Shown: piece by piece, positions 1-8,849 of the stretch
Layout of the letters: the number at the start of each line of letters is the position of its first letter
Position numbering within the stretch: position 1 is the first letter of the stretch
Assembly (NCBI GenBank): GCA_016185255.1
Contig: JACPNY010000032.1
Coordinates: 1 to 36,862, forward strand
Reading direction: 5' to 3'
Length of the DNA stretch: 36,862 nt
Source of the DNA: Pseudomonadota bacterium
GTDB taxonomy: Bacteria; Pseudomonadota; Alphaproteobacteria; UBA9655
Notes under the pieces: model-generated
Database searches by the model: none
Seen by the model: the letters and a program-made list of their open reading frames with translations, nothing else
What the model was told of the DNA's origin: nothing
Made by a program: the position numbers and the translations under genes

Positions 1-1
1 C

Positions 2-379
2 CTCAAAAAATTAAAAGAATTCTATGCTATGAATAATACAATCAGGTCCCTTCCAGAGTCCATCTGTCACCTTCATAGCTTGAAAAAGCTAATGTTGGGG
101 AATAATCAGCTAGCAACGGTATCAAACAACATTGGTTGTTTAAAAAACTTGACTGACCTTGACCTGAGAACGAATCAGCTCACATCCTTACCTGAAACGA
201 TTGGCGATATAAAGTCTCTTCGCCTCCTTGATTTAAGAGACAATAAGTTAACTTCTTTGCCCTCTACTATTCGCAATCTTCCTCATCTTGAAAAATTGGA
301 TGTTAGGATTAACAAGGATCTCACTATACCAACATGGGTTAATGAGCTGGAGCAACGGGGCTGCACGGTTCTCTATTGA
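2..379 (+). CDS. Leucine-rich repeat protein, 5'-truncated by window edge
   Basis: Frame is open to the window start (LKKLKEFYAMNNTIRSLPESI...). Repeated LxxLxLxxNxLxxLPxxI units typical of bacterial LRRs. Confidence 0.85.
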   Translation, partial: LKKLKEFYAMNNTIRSLPESICHLHSLKKLMLGNNQLATVSNNIGCLKNLTDLDLRTNQLTSLPETIGDIKSLRLLDLRDNKLTSLPSTIRNLPHLEKLDVRINKDLTIPTWVNELEQRGCTVLY

Positions 380-505
380 GAGTTACTGTTCTTTGATTTG
401 AGCTATAGACCGTGTCACATTGCCCCTCTATTCCAACAAAGTTTCATAAAAACTCAGCTTAAAAATAAGAAGAGAACGCCACAAAAGGACTATGCTTACA
501 AAGAC

Positions 506-922
506 TTATGTCCCCTGATAACTCTGGAAACACGCCTCGATCCGCCAACCATCAGGATCAATAATAAAACCACCATAATAGCCAGGGTGATATTCAGGGC
601 GAGGACCTGGAGCACCGTTATCTTTACCACCAAGATCAAGACACTTATCATACCATTTATGCACTGACTCAACATCAGGAGCTAAAAAACCCACATGAAG
701 CCCAGCTGCCTGACCAATCTGTTCTTGTTTATCCTTTTCTGATAGCTGTTTTTTAACACCAATCCAAAAAGCTGGCTTGCCATTTTTACCATAGCCCGCG
801 ACTTGATGCTCCTCATCATTGAAAGTCATCAGGCGCTCATAACCAAGAAGCGACAATGTTTGATCGTAAAAGGTCAGGCTTTTCTGAAAATCATTTACCG
901 CAAAGGAAATGTGATCGATCAT
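506..922 (-). CDS. VOC/glyoxalase family protein
   Basis: MIDHISFAVNDFQKSLTFYDQTLSLLGYERL... and GGFIIDPDGWRIEA, typical of glyoxalase/bleomycin resistance-fold proteins. Confidence 0.88.
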   Translation of the reverse strand: MIDHISFAVNDFQKSLTFYDQTLSLLGYERLMTFNDEEHQVAGYGKNGKPAFWIGVKKQLSEKDKQEQIGQAAGLHVGFLAPDVESVHKWYDKCLDLGGKDNGAPGPRPEYHPGYYGGFIIDPDGWRIEACFQSYQGT

Positions 923-1029
923 TTTTAGTCATCCTTTAGAAATTTTTTCTATTATGGCTGTAGATTTTGGTAACGCCAAGAGCCATTTACAGTACCGTTT
1001 TGAAGGCTGGTCTATGTGTTTGCCCTGGT

Positions 1030-1464
1030 TCATTGACTGTACTGTTGGACAAAGCCAAGTCGATCCACGATTTGCCAATGTCCTGTTATCTTTCCATTAG
1101 AAAAATAATAAATTGTTAAGCCCGACACCTTAACACGCTTTCCTGTAGCAGGGAGCCCTTCCATATCTCCTTTTTGCGTCCCGTGGAGGTACCAACTGAT
1201 AGCAACTTTATCTCCTTCGCCCACGATTTCATGTACCGTAAAATGCAAATCAGGAAAGATTTGACGAGAATACAAGACCCGCTTTTTAAAAGTAGCAAGG
1301 TCGAGACTCTGTCCCTCCCAGGGATCCCCGGGATCATGATGAATAACATAGGGGGGTGAGATAAACTTATCCACAACATCCAGGTTTCCGTTATTCCAAA
1401 CCTCTTCCATAAATTCACTAAGAATGGCTTTGGTGTCATATCCTATTGAGACCGATTTATTCAT
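1030..1464 (-). CDS. SnoaL-like ester cyclase family protein
   Basis: NLDVVDKFISPPYVIHHDP...FPDLHFTVHEIVGEGDKVAISW...GLPATGKRV is the SnoaL/ester cyclase pattern. Confidence 0.85.
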   Translation of the reverse strand: MNKSVSIGYDTKAILSEFMEEVWNNGNLDVVDKFISPPYVIHHDPGDPWEGQSLDLATFKKRVLYSRQIFPDLHFTVHEIVGEGDKVAISWYLHGTQKGDMEGLPATGKRVKVSGLTIYYFSNGKITGHWQIVDRLGFVQQYSQ

Positions 1465-1972
1465 GGCGTGCTCCTTGGATGTTCATCCACTTTTTATATA
1501 AGCGTTTCCAAGCTTCTTTATGATCTGGATTCGCCCAATCCTGCCCTATTAACTTCCAATCAGGATCGACAGGATTGAAGCCAAGATTGGTGATGTAGTC
1601 AGAATCACAAATAAAAAATTGATTTTTAAAAGGTAATAAAAAGCCGCCATTTAAGTGTTGATAAGATTTAGCCTCTGCATAATTAGCAAACCAGTGATTG
1701 AGAAATCCACCGCAAATAAACGGGTATTGGCATTTTAAATCTGCCCAGGATTGAAATCCTTTTTCAATTGCAATGACAGAAAGAGCATGCTTACGCTTAA
1801 TATCGGCTTGAGTAATCCCTCCAAGAGAAAGCTTGCGAAATTCAGCTAAAAGCTGAAATCGTTTCGCAGCTTTTTCTGAACTCGCCACGTCACGGGAGTG
1901 CAATGCTTTTAATAAAATAGATGCCTGAATTTTACATTCAGCAACGCTAAAAGATTTGTGAGGTTTATTCAT
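1457..1972 (-). CDS. Conserved hypothetical protein
   Basis: Intact ORF; likely start at MNKPHKSF rather than the longer track start at 1993. Overlaps the downstream ester cyclase start by 8 bp. Confidence 0.65.
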   Translation of the reverse strand: MNKPHKSFSVAECKIQASILLKALHSRDVASSEKAAKRFQLLAEFRKLSLGGITQADIKRKHALSVIAIEKGFQSWADLKCQYPFICGGFLNHWFANYAEAKSYQHLNGGFLLPFKNQFFICDSDYITNLGFNPVDPDWKLIGQDWANPDHKEAWKRLYKKWMNIQGARHE

Positions 1973-2212
1973 GTTAATATCCTTTGCTATCACCGGATAC
2001 CCACATTCCAGCAGACAAAAGATTAATGAATAATTAGATGTAATTAATTACTAACCTGGGGTGAGATCCTCTTTTGTGGGTATAGGCGTCCCTTAAAGCC
2101 TATATGTATATTACCCTATGCTAAAATATTTGCAAATACTTTCTGCATGATTTGTATATATTTATAGAAAAAAGGCCTGGAGAATGGGTTGTTCAAGTGG
2201 TAGAATGTTATC

Positions 2213-3037
2213 ATGCAATTATCCTATAAATATAAACCGGTTCGATTCTTTCTAATCACTTTTCTAGGATCATGGGCTCCTGGGTTCATGGCTGCCTATT
2301 TGAGCTATCAAAAGGGAATGGAAGCTTTTCAACTGCTCTTTATACTTCTTGGTATGTTCGCCCCTTTTACCGTCGCTTTAATCATGATTTATGGTTCGCA
2401 AAATAGGGATCTCATTAAAGATTTTTGGGAGAGATTACGTTTTGATAAAATCAAGCTTAGCTTTCTCCCAGTGATACTGTTACTCATGCCCTGTGTTCTC
2501 TTTTTGGCAACGACCCTTTCCTTGTTATTCGGACAATCCATAGATCAATTTGCGCTTTCCACCACATATAGGGTTATGGAAGGCCAGAGCATGCTCAGCC
2601 TCCTCATCATATGCCTCGCTCCCCTGATAGAAGAATTAGGCTGGAGAGGGTATGGTGTAGATAGCCTCAGAAGTACCTTTAATTTATTTAAAACGACCCT
2701 GCTGTTTGCTGGCTTGTGGGCGCTATGGCATGTGCCTCTGTTTTTTATCAACGGCTATTATCAAAATGAATTATGGGAGACAAACATTATCTACGTTATT
2801 AATTTCTTTGTGAGTATTCTTCCCGTCGCGATCTTAATAAACTGGGTGTACTACAAGAACAGTCGCAGCATTATTGCTGCATTCCTTATGCATCTTGTCT
2901 TCAATCTTTTCTCTGTCCTATTTCAAACAGAACAATTCACCAAATGCATCATAACGATTCTCCTCCTCATCATTTCAATCGTTGTTGTTATAAGAAACAA
3001 GGAATTCTTTTTTAGCCAAAATCAATCTTTAAGTTAA
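2213..3037 (+). CDS. CPBP (CAAX/Abi-type) intramembrane metalloprotease
   Basis: EELGWRGYGVDSL and LWALWHVPLF motifs plus multiple TM segments are characteristic of the CPBP family. Confidence 0.9.
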   Translation: MQLSYKYKPVRFFLITFLGSWAPGFMAAYLSYQKGMEAFQLLFILLGMFAPFTVALIMIYGSQNRDLIKDFWERLRFDKIKLSFLPVILLLMPCVLFLATTLSLLFGQSIDQFALSTTYRVMEGQSMLSLLIICLAPLIEELGWRGYGVDSLRSTFNLFKTTLLFAGLWALWHVPLFFINGYYQNELWETNIIYVINFFVSILPVAILINWVYYKNSRSIIAAFLMHLVFNLFSVLFQTEQFTKCIITILLLIISIVVVIRNKEFFFSQNQSLS

Positions 3038-3110
3038 TTGAGTATCGGACTTTTTCATCGATCTTTAAGAGATATTTGCTAGCCTTAAGAAGATACTTAA
3101 AGGGGACTCT

Positions 3111-3446
3111 GTGAAAAAATCTTTAATGGTGCTTTTAGCGCTCACTCTAATGACAACAATAAGTTCTGCAGTGAAGACTGGCTCTCCTCAACAATGCAAA
3201 ACTATTCTTGCTCATGTTCTTGTGCGGGTAGGAATGAAAAGCTCTAAACCCTTTTGGGAGTTGTCTGACCAAGAAATACTTAAATTTAAGAAACGCGCCA
3301 AAGCAGCAGGATTATGGGCCCAATTTGCACAGGTGTGTAATTCTTGGTCAGAGAAACAATGTAACGGATGCACATGTGGCCGTGATTTCAGCGATACGGC
3401 GTGTAGCCCAAATTGTAGGTGTTGCTGGGGAGATGAGCAGTGCTGA
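3111..3446 (+). CDS. Small secreted cysteine-rich protein
   Basis: GTG start by context (gtgaaaaaatct). Signal peptide-like MKKSLMVLLALTLMTTISSA. C-terminal cluster CNGCTCGRDFSDTACSPNCRCCWGDEQC. Confidence 0.65.
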   Translation: MKKSLMVLLALTLMTTISSAVKTGSPQQCKTILAHVLVRVGMKSSKPFWELSDQEILKFKKRAKAAGLWAQFAQVCNSWSEKQCNGCTCGRDFSDTACSPNCRCCWGDEQC

Positions 3447-3570
3447 ATCTATCTTCTTCTGTGAGATGCTAAAAAACCTGAGTTGGCGATGATAAGGATG
3501 CCTTCTAATTCACTATCTACCCTGCTTGAATCACGCATAAAACCTCTAAAAAACTTCTGTAAAAAAACCT

Positions 3571-3600
3571 CTTGACCCTAACGTAACGGGATACTTTATC
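3571..3600 (+). promoter_or_regulatory. Putative MerR-type promoter/operator
   Basis: CTTGACCCTAACGTAACGGGATACTTTATC directly upstream of the MerR gene; TTGAC -35 followed by an imperfect CCCTAACG..ACGGG dyad. Confidence 0.6.
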
Positions 3601-3631
3601 TTTAAAACCTATCCACTGAGAGGTAATTAAT

Positions 3632-4396
3632 ATGTCTTATACGGTAAAGAAGTTAGCCAAGATATCAGGAGTCAGCAAACGAACTCTCCATTGGTATGAT
3701 GAGATTGGACTCTTGAAGCCCGCTCATTACGGAGCCAACGGGTACCGTTATTATGAAGAGGAACAATTGCTGCTTCTGCAGCAGATTTTGTTCTTTCGAG
3801 AACTGGGATTCCATCTGAATGATATTCAATCGATGCTGAACAGCACCGATTTTGACAAGGTCAGAGCCTTATCCGCCCACAAGCAGACTCTGGAAGAGAC
3901 CATGAATCGTACTCAGGAACTCATCCATACGATTGATAAAACCATTTTACATTTAACAGGAGAACAGACCATGCAAGATAAAGACCTTTATGCCGGATTT
4001 GATTTAGAAAAACAAAAGGAATACGAGCAGTTCCTTGCCAAATATTACGGCACTGTGGCTGAGGATCTGATCCATGAAAGCAAGAAACGAACCCTCCAGT
4101 GGGACAAGCGCGATTGGGAAGACGTCAAACAGGAAGGCAATGAGATATATAAAGCTCTTGAGGTGTGTATCGATAAGGGCTTGAACTCAGAGGCGGAAGA
4201 AGTCCAAGCCCTTATTCACAAGCATTACAAAATGATTGAGCGTTTTTATGACGTTTCTAAGGATGTTTATGTGGGCCTAGCCCAACTCTATTGTGAGCAT
4301 CCTGACTTTAGAAAATATTATGAGGCTCATCATCCCAAAATGGCTGAGTTTATTGCTGAGGCCATGAGGGTCTATGCTCATAAGAATCTTGTCTAA
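3632..4396 (+). CDS. MerR family regulator with TipAS-like effector domain
   Basis: MSYTVKKLAKISGVSKRTLHWYDEIGLLKPA (MerR HTH) and C-terminal YDVSKDVYVGLAQLYCEHPDFRKYYE...GLAEFIAEAM-like TipAS region. Confidence 0.9.
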   Translation: MSYTVKKLAKISGVSKRTLHWYDEIGLLKPAHYGANGYRYYEEEQLLLLQQILFFRELGFHLNDIQSMLNSTDFDKVRALSAHKQTLEETMNRTQELIHTIDKTILHLTGEQTMQDKDLYAGFDLEKQKEYEQFLAKYYGTVAEDLIHESKKRTLQWDKRDWEDVKQEGNEIYKALEVCIDKGLNSEAEEVQALIHKHYKMIERFYDVSKDVYVGLAQLYCEHPDFRKYYEAHHPKMAEFIAEAMRVYAHKNLV

Positions 4397-4532
4397 AAAA
4401 GGTGAGGCTCTGAAGGATCCGGAACGCAAACCAATCTGCATCTAAAAAGACAAGTTGCTCAAATTGTTGGAGTAAAGCCCAACTTGTATCTGTTTTTCCA
4501 ACTCCAGTGGGGCCTGTCAGGATAATGATCAT
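4350..4532 (-). pseudogene. Truncated P-loop nucleotide kinase remnant
   Basis: MIIILTGPTGVGKTDTSWALLQQFEQLVFLDADWFAFRILQSL contains an intact Walker A but stops after about 45 recognisable residues; its 3' end is antisense to the MerR gene. Confidence 0.65.
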
Positions 4533-4547
4533 GTCAAAGTTTTCGAC

Positions 4548-5246
4548 TCATTTTTTCACTACCCCTACAAGGCGTAGGGGAGCTTCCGTCCCTCCTTGAA
4601 TTTTTATGGGCAGGGCTAAGCTATAGGCACCGATAGGGGGTAATTGAGAAGCATTGGCGACATTTTCAACGATAAACTTACCTGCGCTCAAGATTAACTG
4701 ATGCACAGGAAAGCCATCCTCAGGACGATCGGGAGAAAGGGTATCGATACCCAAGCCAACAATCTGTCGTTCTAATAAAAGAGAGGCGGCTTCCTTTGAA
4801 ATGCTGGGAAAAACATGGTTGTTACGATATTTTTCGGGGTCATTCCAATGCTGGTCCCACCCCGTATACACAATGACAAAGCATCCAGGAGGAATGTCAC
4901 CATGCTGGGCTTCAAAGGTTTCAAGATCTTGCCGACTTAAGGAATAACGCTCATGGCTTTGAGGAGAGACATTGATAACCACACAGGGCGTTATACATTC
5001 ATTTAAATTTAGGTCCGTAATCGACCTCCCCCCTGGATAACAATGAGATGGCGCATCCATGTGTGTTCCAATCCCGGCTTGCATATGAATATCATAGGTC
5101 CGAAATTGATAGGGAGCAGAAGGGTCATAATCATCTCTAAGAGTATGCTCAAAACCACAACTTCCATTCCAGGAGGGGGTCTCAAGCACTAAGGCATGAG
5201 TCAGATCAATAAAGGTAAAATCTTTTAGACTGATTGTACTATGCAT
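4548..5246 (-). CDS. Cyclase family protein (kynurenine formamidase-like)
   Basis: FIDLTHALVLETPSW...GIGTHMDAPSHCYPGGRSI...GLGIDTLSPD is the cyclase (PF04199-type) signature. Confidence 0.9.
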   Translation of the reverse strand: MHSTISLKDFTFIDLTHALVLETPSWNGSCGFEHTLRDDYDPSAPYQFRTYDIHMQAGIGTHMDAPSHCYPGGRSITDLNLNECITPCVVINVSPQSHERYSLSRQDLETFEAQHGDIPPGCFVIVYTGWDQHWNDPEKYRNNHVFPSISKEAASLLLERQIVGLGIDTLSPDRPEDGFPVHQLILSAGKFIVENVANASQLPPIGAYSLALPIKIQGGTEAPLRLVGVVKK

Positions 5247-5270
5247 AGGGTGACCAAGTTCTCTTTCATG

Positions 5271-6119
5271 CTACAAACTCTTTTTCAAATAATAACGTTT
5301 ATGGCCTTTTGGGCAATCATCAAGAACCCCAAAAATTTCATAACCACAATTGAGGTAAAAATCGAGGGCTTGAAAATCAAAGGTATCCAAGCGAGCAAGG
5401 GTCGCTCCCATTGTTTTTGCCTCCAGTTCAACTTTTTGCAACAAGGCGCTTCCTAAGCCTTTTTGTCGATGACTTTTATCAACAAACAACACAGCAACGT
5501 ACAAAATGCCCCAATAATTGATGCAGGCGTTAATCCCAGCAATAACGATCCCTTTATCCTTAATGACATAATTTTTTAAGACGAGTGTTTGAGATTGCGT
5601 AAAGGGCACTTGGCTCTTATTAAATTCAACAATTTTATTGTCGACAAATTCTGCCTCTTCTTGTGTTGCAGAGATGATGTCCCAGCTTAATGACTTCCGC
5701 ATCTTCAAATGAGAGATTGTGTTTTCGTCAAAATAATCCCCTTCAGGAATATAGTTGTTTTTCAGGTAAAAGGGCACGGCCTTATCGCGTGCATGGCAAT
5801 AGATCTCCTTATATCCATGTGTGCAAGCATACTCTTCACAGAAGGTCATCATGGCTGAAGCAATACCTTTATTCTGAAGGTCCTCTCTCACAGCAACGCG
5901 CTGCATTTTGAGAACACCGTCTTCTGGAGCTAAAACAGCAGTAGCAATGACTTCAGTCCCCATAACCCCAGCAATTTGGATATGATTCTTTTCGTGTTCA
6001 AGTTCTTCTTGTGAAAAGGTCAAACCTAAGGGTTTCCGTAAAATGTCTTCGCGCAGAGAGACGGCAGCTTTATAGTCTGGGCTGTTGTGAGCGATGATTT
6101 TAAATATGACGTTATGCAT
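5271..6119 (-). CDS. Tandem-domain GNAT acetyltransferase (two GNAT domains)
   Basis: N-half: MQRVAVREDLQNKGIASAMMTFCEEYA..FYLKNNY. C-half: VLFVDKSHRQKGLGSALLQKVE...ALDFYLNCGYEIFG. Confidence 0.88.
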   Translation of the reverse strand: MHNVIFKIIAHNSPDYKAAVSLREDILRKPLGLTFSQEELEHEKNHIQIAGVMGTEVIATAVLAPEDGVLKMQRVAVREDLQNKGIASAMMTFCEEYACTHGYKEIYCHARDKAVPFYLKNNYIPEGDYFDENTISHLKMRKSLSWDIISATQEEAEFVDNKIVEFNKSQVPFTQSQTLVLKNYVIKDKGIVIAGINACINYWGILYVAVLFVDKSHRQKGLGSALLQKVELEAKTMGATLARLDTFDFQALDFYLNCGYEIFGVLDDCPKGHKRYYLKKSL

Positions 6120-6135
6120 TTTACGAGCAATCCCT

Positions 6136-6918
6136 TCAAATTTCCTTAACCCTATTTACAACAAATTGAATAAATTCAATCACTTCTTCTTTTAAATTCA
6201 TTTCTTTCCCATACTGCCAATTCTCAGCTGTTTGGATGAGATTATTCCATTGGGGAGCAAATTCACGTTTCACCCATGCAGCGGATGCTTTTTTCGTAGC
6301 AGTTGAATGACACATAACTGTATACAAAATGCGGCACAGATTTAACACAACATAAGATTGATAATGGCTGTTCTGCAGGTAAGTTGGATCCGTCATTTTA
6401 GGCTTCCACTCTTCGAATAAATCTCGAATGCAAGCGTCTCGCACATCTTCTATATCAACTGATTTAACGAGTGTTTTAAAATCTGGGCCAAGCAAAGGAA
6501 TTCCATGGTTGTATAGCAAGTATTGGTTAATAATCCACTCATTTCCATAAGGAGCTTCAGGGTAGAAAATCCCTTCTCCTATATAAGGTCGTGGCGTTTT
6601 AGGAGGGAGTATGCTTTGGAGCATATCCAAGGGTATATACGAACATTCAATACGCTTGGCCCACTTTTTAGTGTCCCTCTCCACATTTAGATGCATTTTC
6701 TTAAGTACTTCCAGTTTGTCTTGCGAAGCAGGATTTCTTAAGAGTGCTAAAAGGTCTATGTCGCTATTTTCTGGGTTAAAATCACCGTATGACAAAGAGC
6801 CCGTGAGATACACACCCACTAAATTTTCTCCCAAAATATGGGCCATGCCTGTTGTCAATGAATGCAAGACCTCATTGACATCTTTATATGTCGTGATTCC
6901 TTTTGTTGAGTCATGCAC
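6136..6918 (-). CDS. Aminoglycoside adenylyltransferase-like nucleotidyltransferase (ANT(9)/AadA-type, DUF4111-like C-terminus)
   Basis: GVYLTGSLSYGDFNPENSDIDLLAL is the nucleotidyltransferase GS...DxD motif; C-terminus has LNLCRILYT..KASAAWVKREF. Confidence 0.88.
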   Translation of the reverse strand: MHDSTKGITTYKDVNEVLHSLTTGMAHILGENLVGVYLTGSLSYGDFNPENSDIDLLALLRNPASQDKLEVLKKMHLNVERDTKKWAKRIECSYIPLDMLQSILPPKTPRPYIGEGIFYPEAPYGNEWIINQYLLYNHGIPLLGPDFKTLVKSVDIEDVRDACIRDLFEEWKPKMTDPTYLQNSHYQSYVVLNLCRILYTVMCHSTATKKASAAWVKREFAPQWNNLIQTAENWQYGKEMNLKEEVIEFIQFVVNRVKEI

Positions 6919-6969
6919 CTTATAGGGTCTCCAAAATTTTACTCATTTGTCAGCCCTAAGATTTTAAGA

Positions 6970-7866
6970 TCAGATGTAAGTCTGTGCAATGGCAGAGGCT
7001 ATTTCAACCTCGAACTCAGGAATCATTGCATGATCTTCAAAGGTCCAAGCTATGGAGAGGACAGTTCTACAAAACGCCCAGGCCTTAAGTCTCTGCGCAT
7101 CGAAAGGAAGCTCTTCGGCAAGAATGTTAAGTCGCCTTTCGATGATTCGTGAAATAGATTGATCGTTGAGAAAACAATCATGGGGGTTGTAAATCATCGC
7201 ACCAACTTCAAACGCTGGATCTCCGACGTAACCATGAGGATCGATCACCTTCCAAGTTGCGCCGCTGGAGAGAACATTATCATGATGCAAATCCCCATGT
7301 AGAATAACGTCTTGCGTTCGATCAGTGGTCAACTCGCAAAACCATGTTTCGGCCTTTGACAATATCCTGTTATCCAAATGGTTTTTCAACAATGAGAGAT
7401 TTCCTGCAAGTTCAGATAGATGGGTAAACTCGAGCTTTTTTTGTTGATGCGATTGTAAGTCTCTAATTGTATGGCAAAGGATTCTTGTTGCAGCGTCATC
7501 ATCACCTGCGCTGACCAGAGCTTTGAGAGATTTTCCTGGTTCAAGACGTTCCATCAAAAACGCAGAGTATTCATCATCATACCAGTAGATCTTTGGAACG
7601 CCTTTATTAAAACATCCCAGCCATTGAACTTCCGTGGCAATGTTTTTATTCACAGGAGCCATCTTGATAATGGCGCTTTCTCCGGTTGCCATAACCTCTA
7701 CCAAACCAACAAAATTATAAGTAAGATCTGGCATTACATCGAGAAACCGAAGATTCCATTTTGCAGAAAGCTGGATCAAGTGAGAGGACAAATCATTGAG
7801 CCAGGATTGGCCATGTTCTCCGTAAAGATCCAGAATGTTAGAAACGAAAGTCGAATTTAAATTCAT
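6970..7866 (-). CDS. Aminoglycoside/streptomycin 6-kinase-like phosphotransferase
   Basis: VILHGDLHHDNVLSSGATWKVIDPHGYVGDPAFEVGAMIYNP matches the APH(6)/hydroxyurea-resistance kinase catalytic loop. Confidence 0.88.
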   Translation of the reverse strand: MNLNSTFVSNILDLYGEHGQSWLNDLSSHLIQLSAKWNLRFLDVMPDLTYNFVGLVEVMATGESAIIKMAPVNKNIATEVQWLGCFNKGVPKIYWYDDEYSAFLMERLEPGKSLKALVSAGDDDAATRILCHTIRDLQSHQQKKLEFTHLSELAGNLSLLKNHLDNRILSKAETWFCELTTDRTQDVILHGDLHHDNVLSSGATWKVIDPHGYVGDPAFEVGAMIYNPHDCFLNDQSISRIIERRLNILAEELPFDAQRLKAWAFCRTVLSIAWTFEDHAMIPEFEVEIASAIAQTYI

Positions 7867-8768
7867 TTAGACATTCTCTCTGAAGAATCAGCAAGCACTT
7901 CTTCAATGACCCGTCTAGCATTTTCTCTTTCAAGGGGGTTAGTCCCAGGCAATGCGGCATACACAATCAAGGCCTTCCATAAGGTCCAGGCTCTGCCGCG
8001 GGCCCATGTGCCAGCGTCGAGAGGAAGTAGGTCGCAGAAGGCTTCACGACTTTTGCCTTCGAACAGTGTCCAGGTAATTGCTAGATCGCAAGCGGGATCA
8101 CCAACCGCCAGCCCTCCAAAATCAATGACAGCGTTCAACTTTCCTTCTTTTACTAGCAAGTTGCCGGCGCTGACGTCGCCGTGAACCCATACCGGTGAAC
8201 CGTGCCAGGAAGTCGCAAGCGCTCCTTCCCAAACGTTAGTCGCAGCGTCGATATCGATCTTGCCCTTCAGAGTGGCGATCGCCTGCCGTGTCTCACCATC
8301 ATATGTTGCAAGCGCTCCTCCACGATAGAAATTATGTGGTCCGGGCAAAGGTCCATCTGTCGTATCTATACGTTGTAGAGCGATGAGAAATTGTGCGAGA
8401 CTGGTTGCGAAGTCACCCAGATCGGCTATGGACGCAGATGCAGCGGTGTCGCCCTCAATCCAGCGATAAATGGACCACCTCCAGGGATACCCATCTCCTG
8501 GCTCTCCCATCTCCAAAGGCTCTGGAATTTGAAGGGGAAGTAAAGGAGCTAACCTAGGCAACCACATTTGTTCCTTTTCCACCTTCATTGCGTACTCTTC
8601 AGCACTTGGCAGACGTACAAGCATCTGGTCGCCTAAATGGAAAGTCCGGTTGTCCCACCCTCCAACTTTGACTGGTTGCACGAGCAAATTTTTCCATTGC
8701 GGAAACTGTGCTGCGATTAGCCGACGCACGAGAGATACATTGATATGAACTTTGCTAGTGTTGGGCAT
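7863..8768 (-). CDS. Aminoglycoside phosphotransferase (APH) family protein
   Basis: VWVHGDVSAGNLLVKEGKLNAVIDFGGLAVGDPACDLAITW catalytic motif; 4-bp overlap with downstream kinase gene. Confidence 0.93.
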   Translation of the reverse strand: MPNTSKVHINVSLVRRLIAAQFPQWKNLLVQPVKVGGWDNRTFHLGDQMLVRLPSAEEYAMKVEKEQMWLPRLAPLLPLQIPEPLEMGEPGDGYPWRWSIYRWIEGDTAASASIADLGDFATSLAQFLIALQRIDTTDGPLPGPHNFYRGGALATYDGETRQAIATLKGKIDIDAATNVWEGALATSWHGSPVWVHGDVSAGNLLVKEGKLNAVIDFGGLAVGDPACDLAITWTLFEGKSREAFCDLLPLDAGTWARGRAWTLWKALIVYAALPGTNPLERENARRVIEEVLADSSERMSK

Positions 8769-8849
8769 TGGTCATATAGCCTCTTGAGAAGGGGAGTAAG
8801 ATCCGTCTCTTCTATATCCTTTTAAATTGACTCGTACCAGCGTTATAAA

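Noticed and set aside
398-667. Plus-strand 89-aa ORF
   Set aside because: Partly antisense to the glyoxalase-family gene and low-complexity; no family signature.
2040-2213. Possible tRNA or small RNA in the intergenic region
   Set aside because: No cloverleaf-like arms or CCA-type end recognised; AT-rich spacer/promoter is sufficient explanation.
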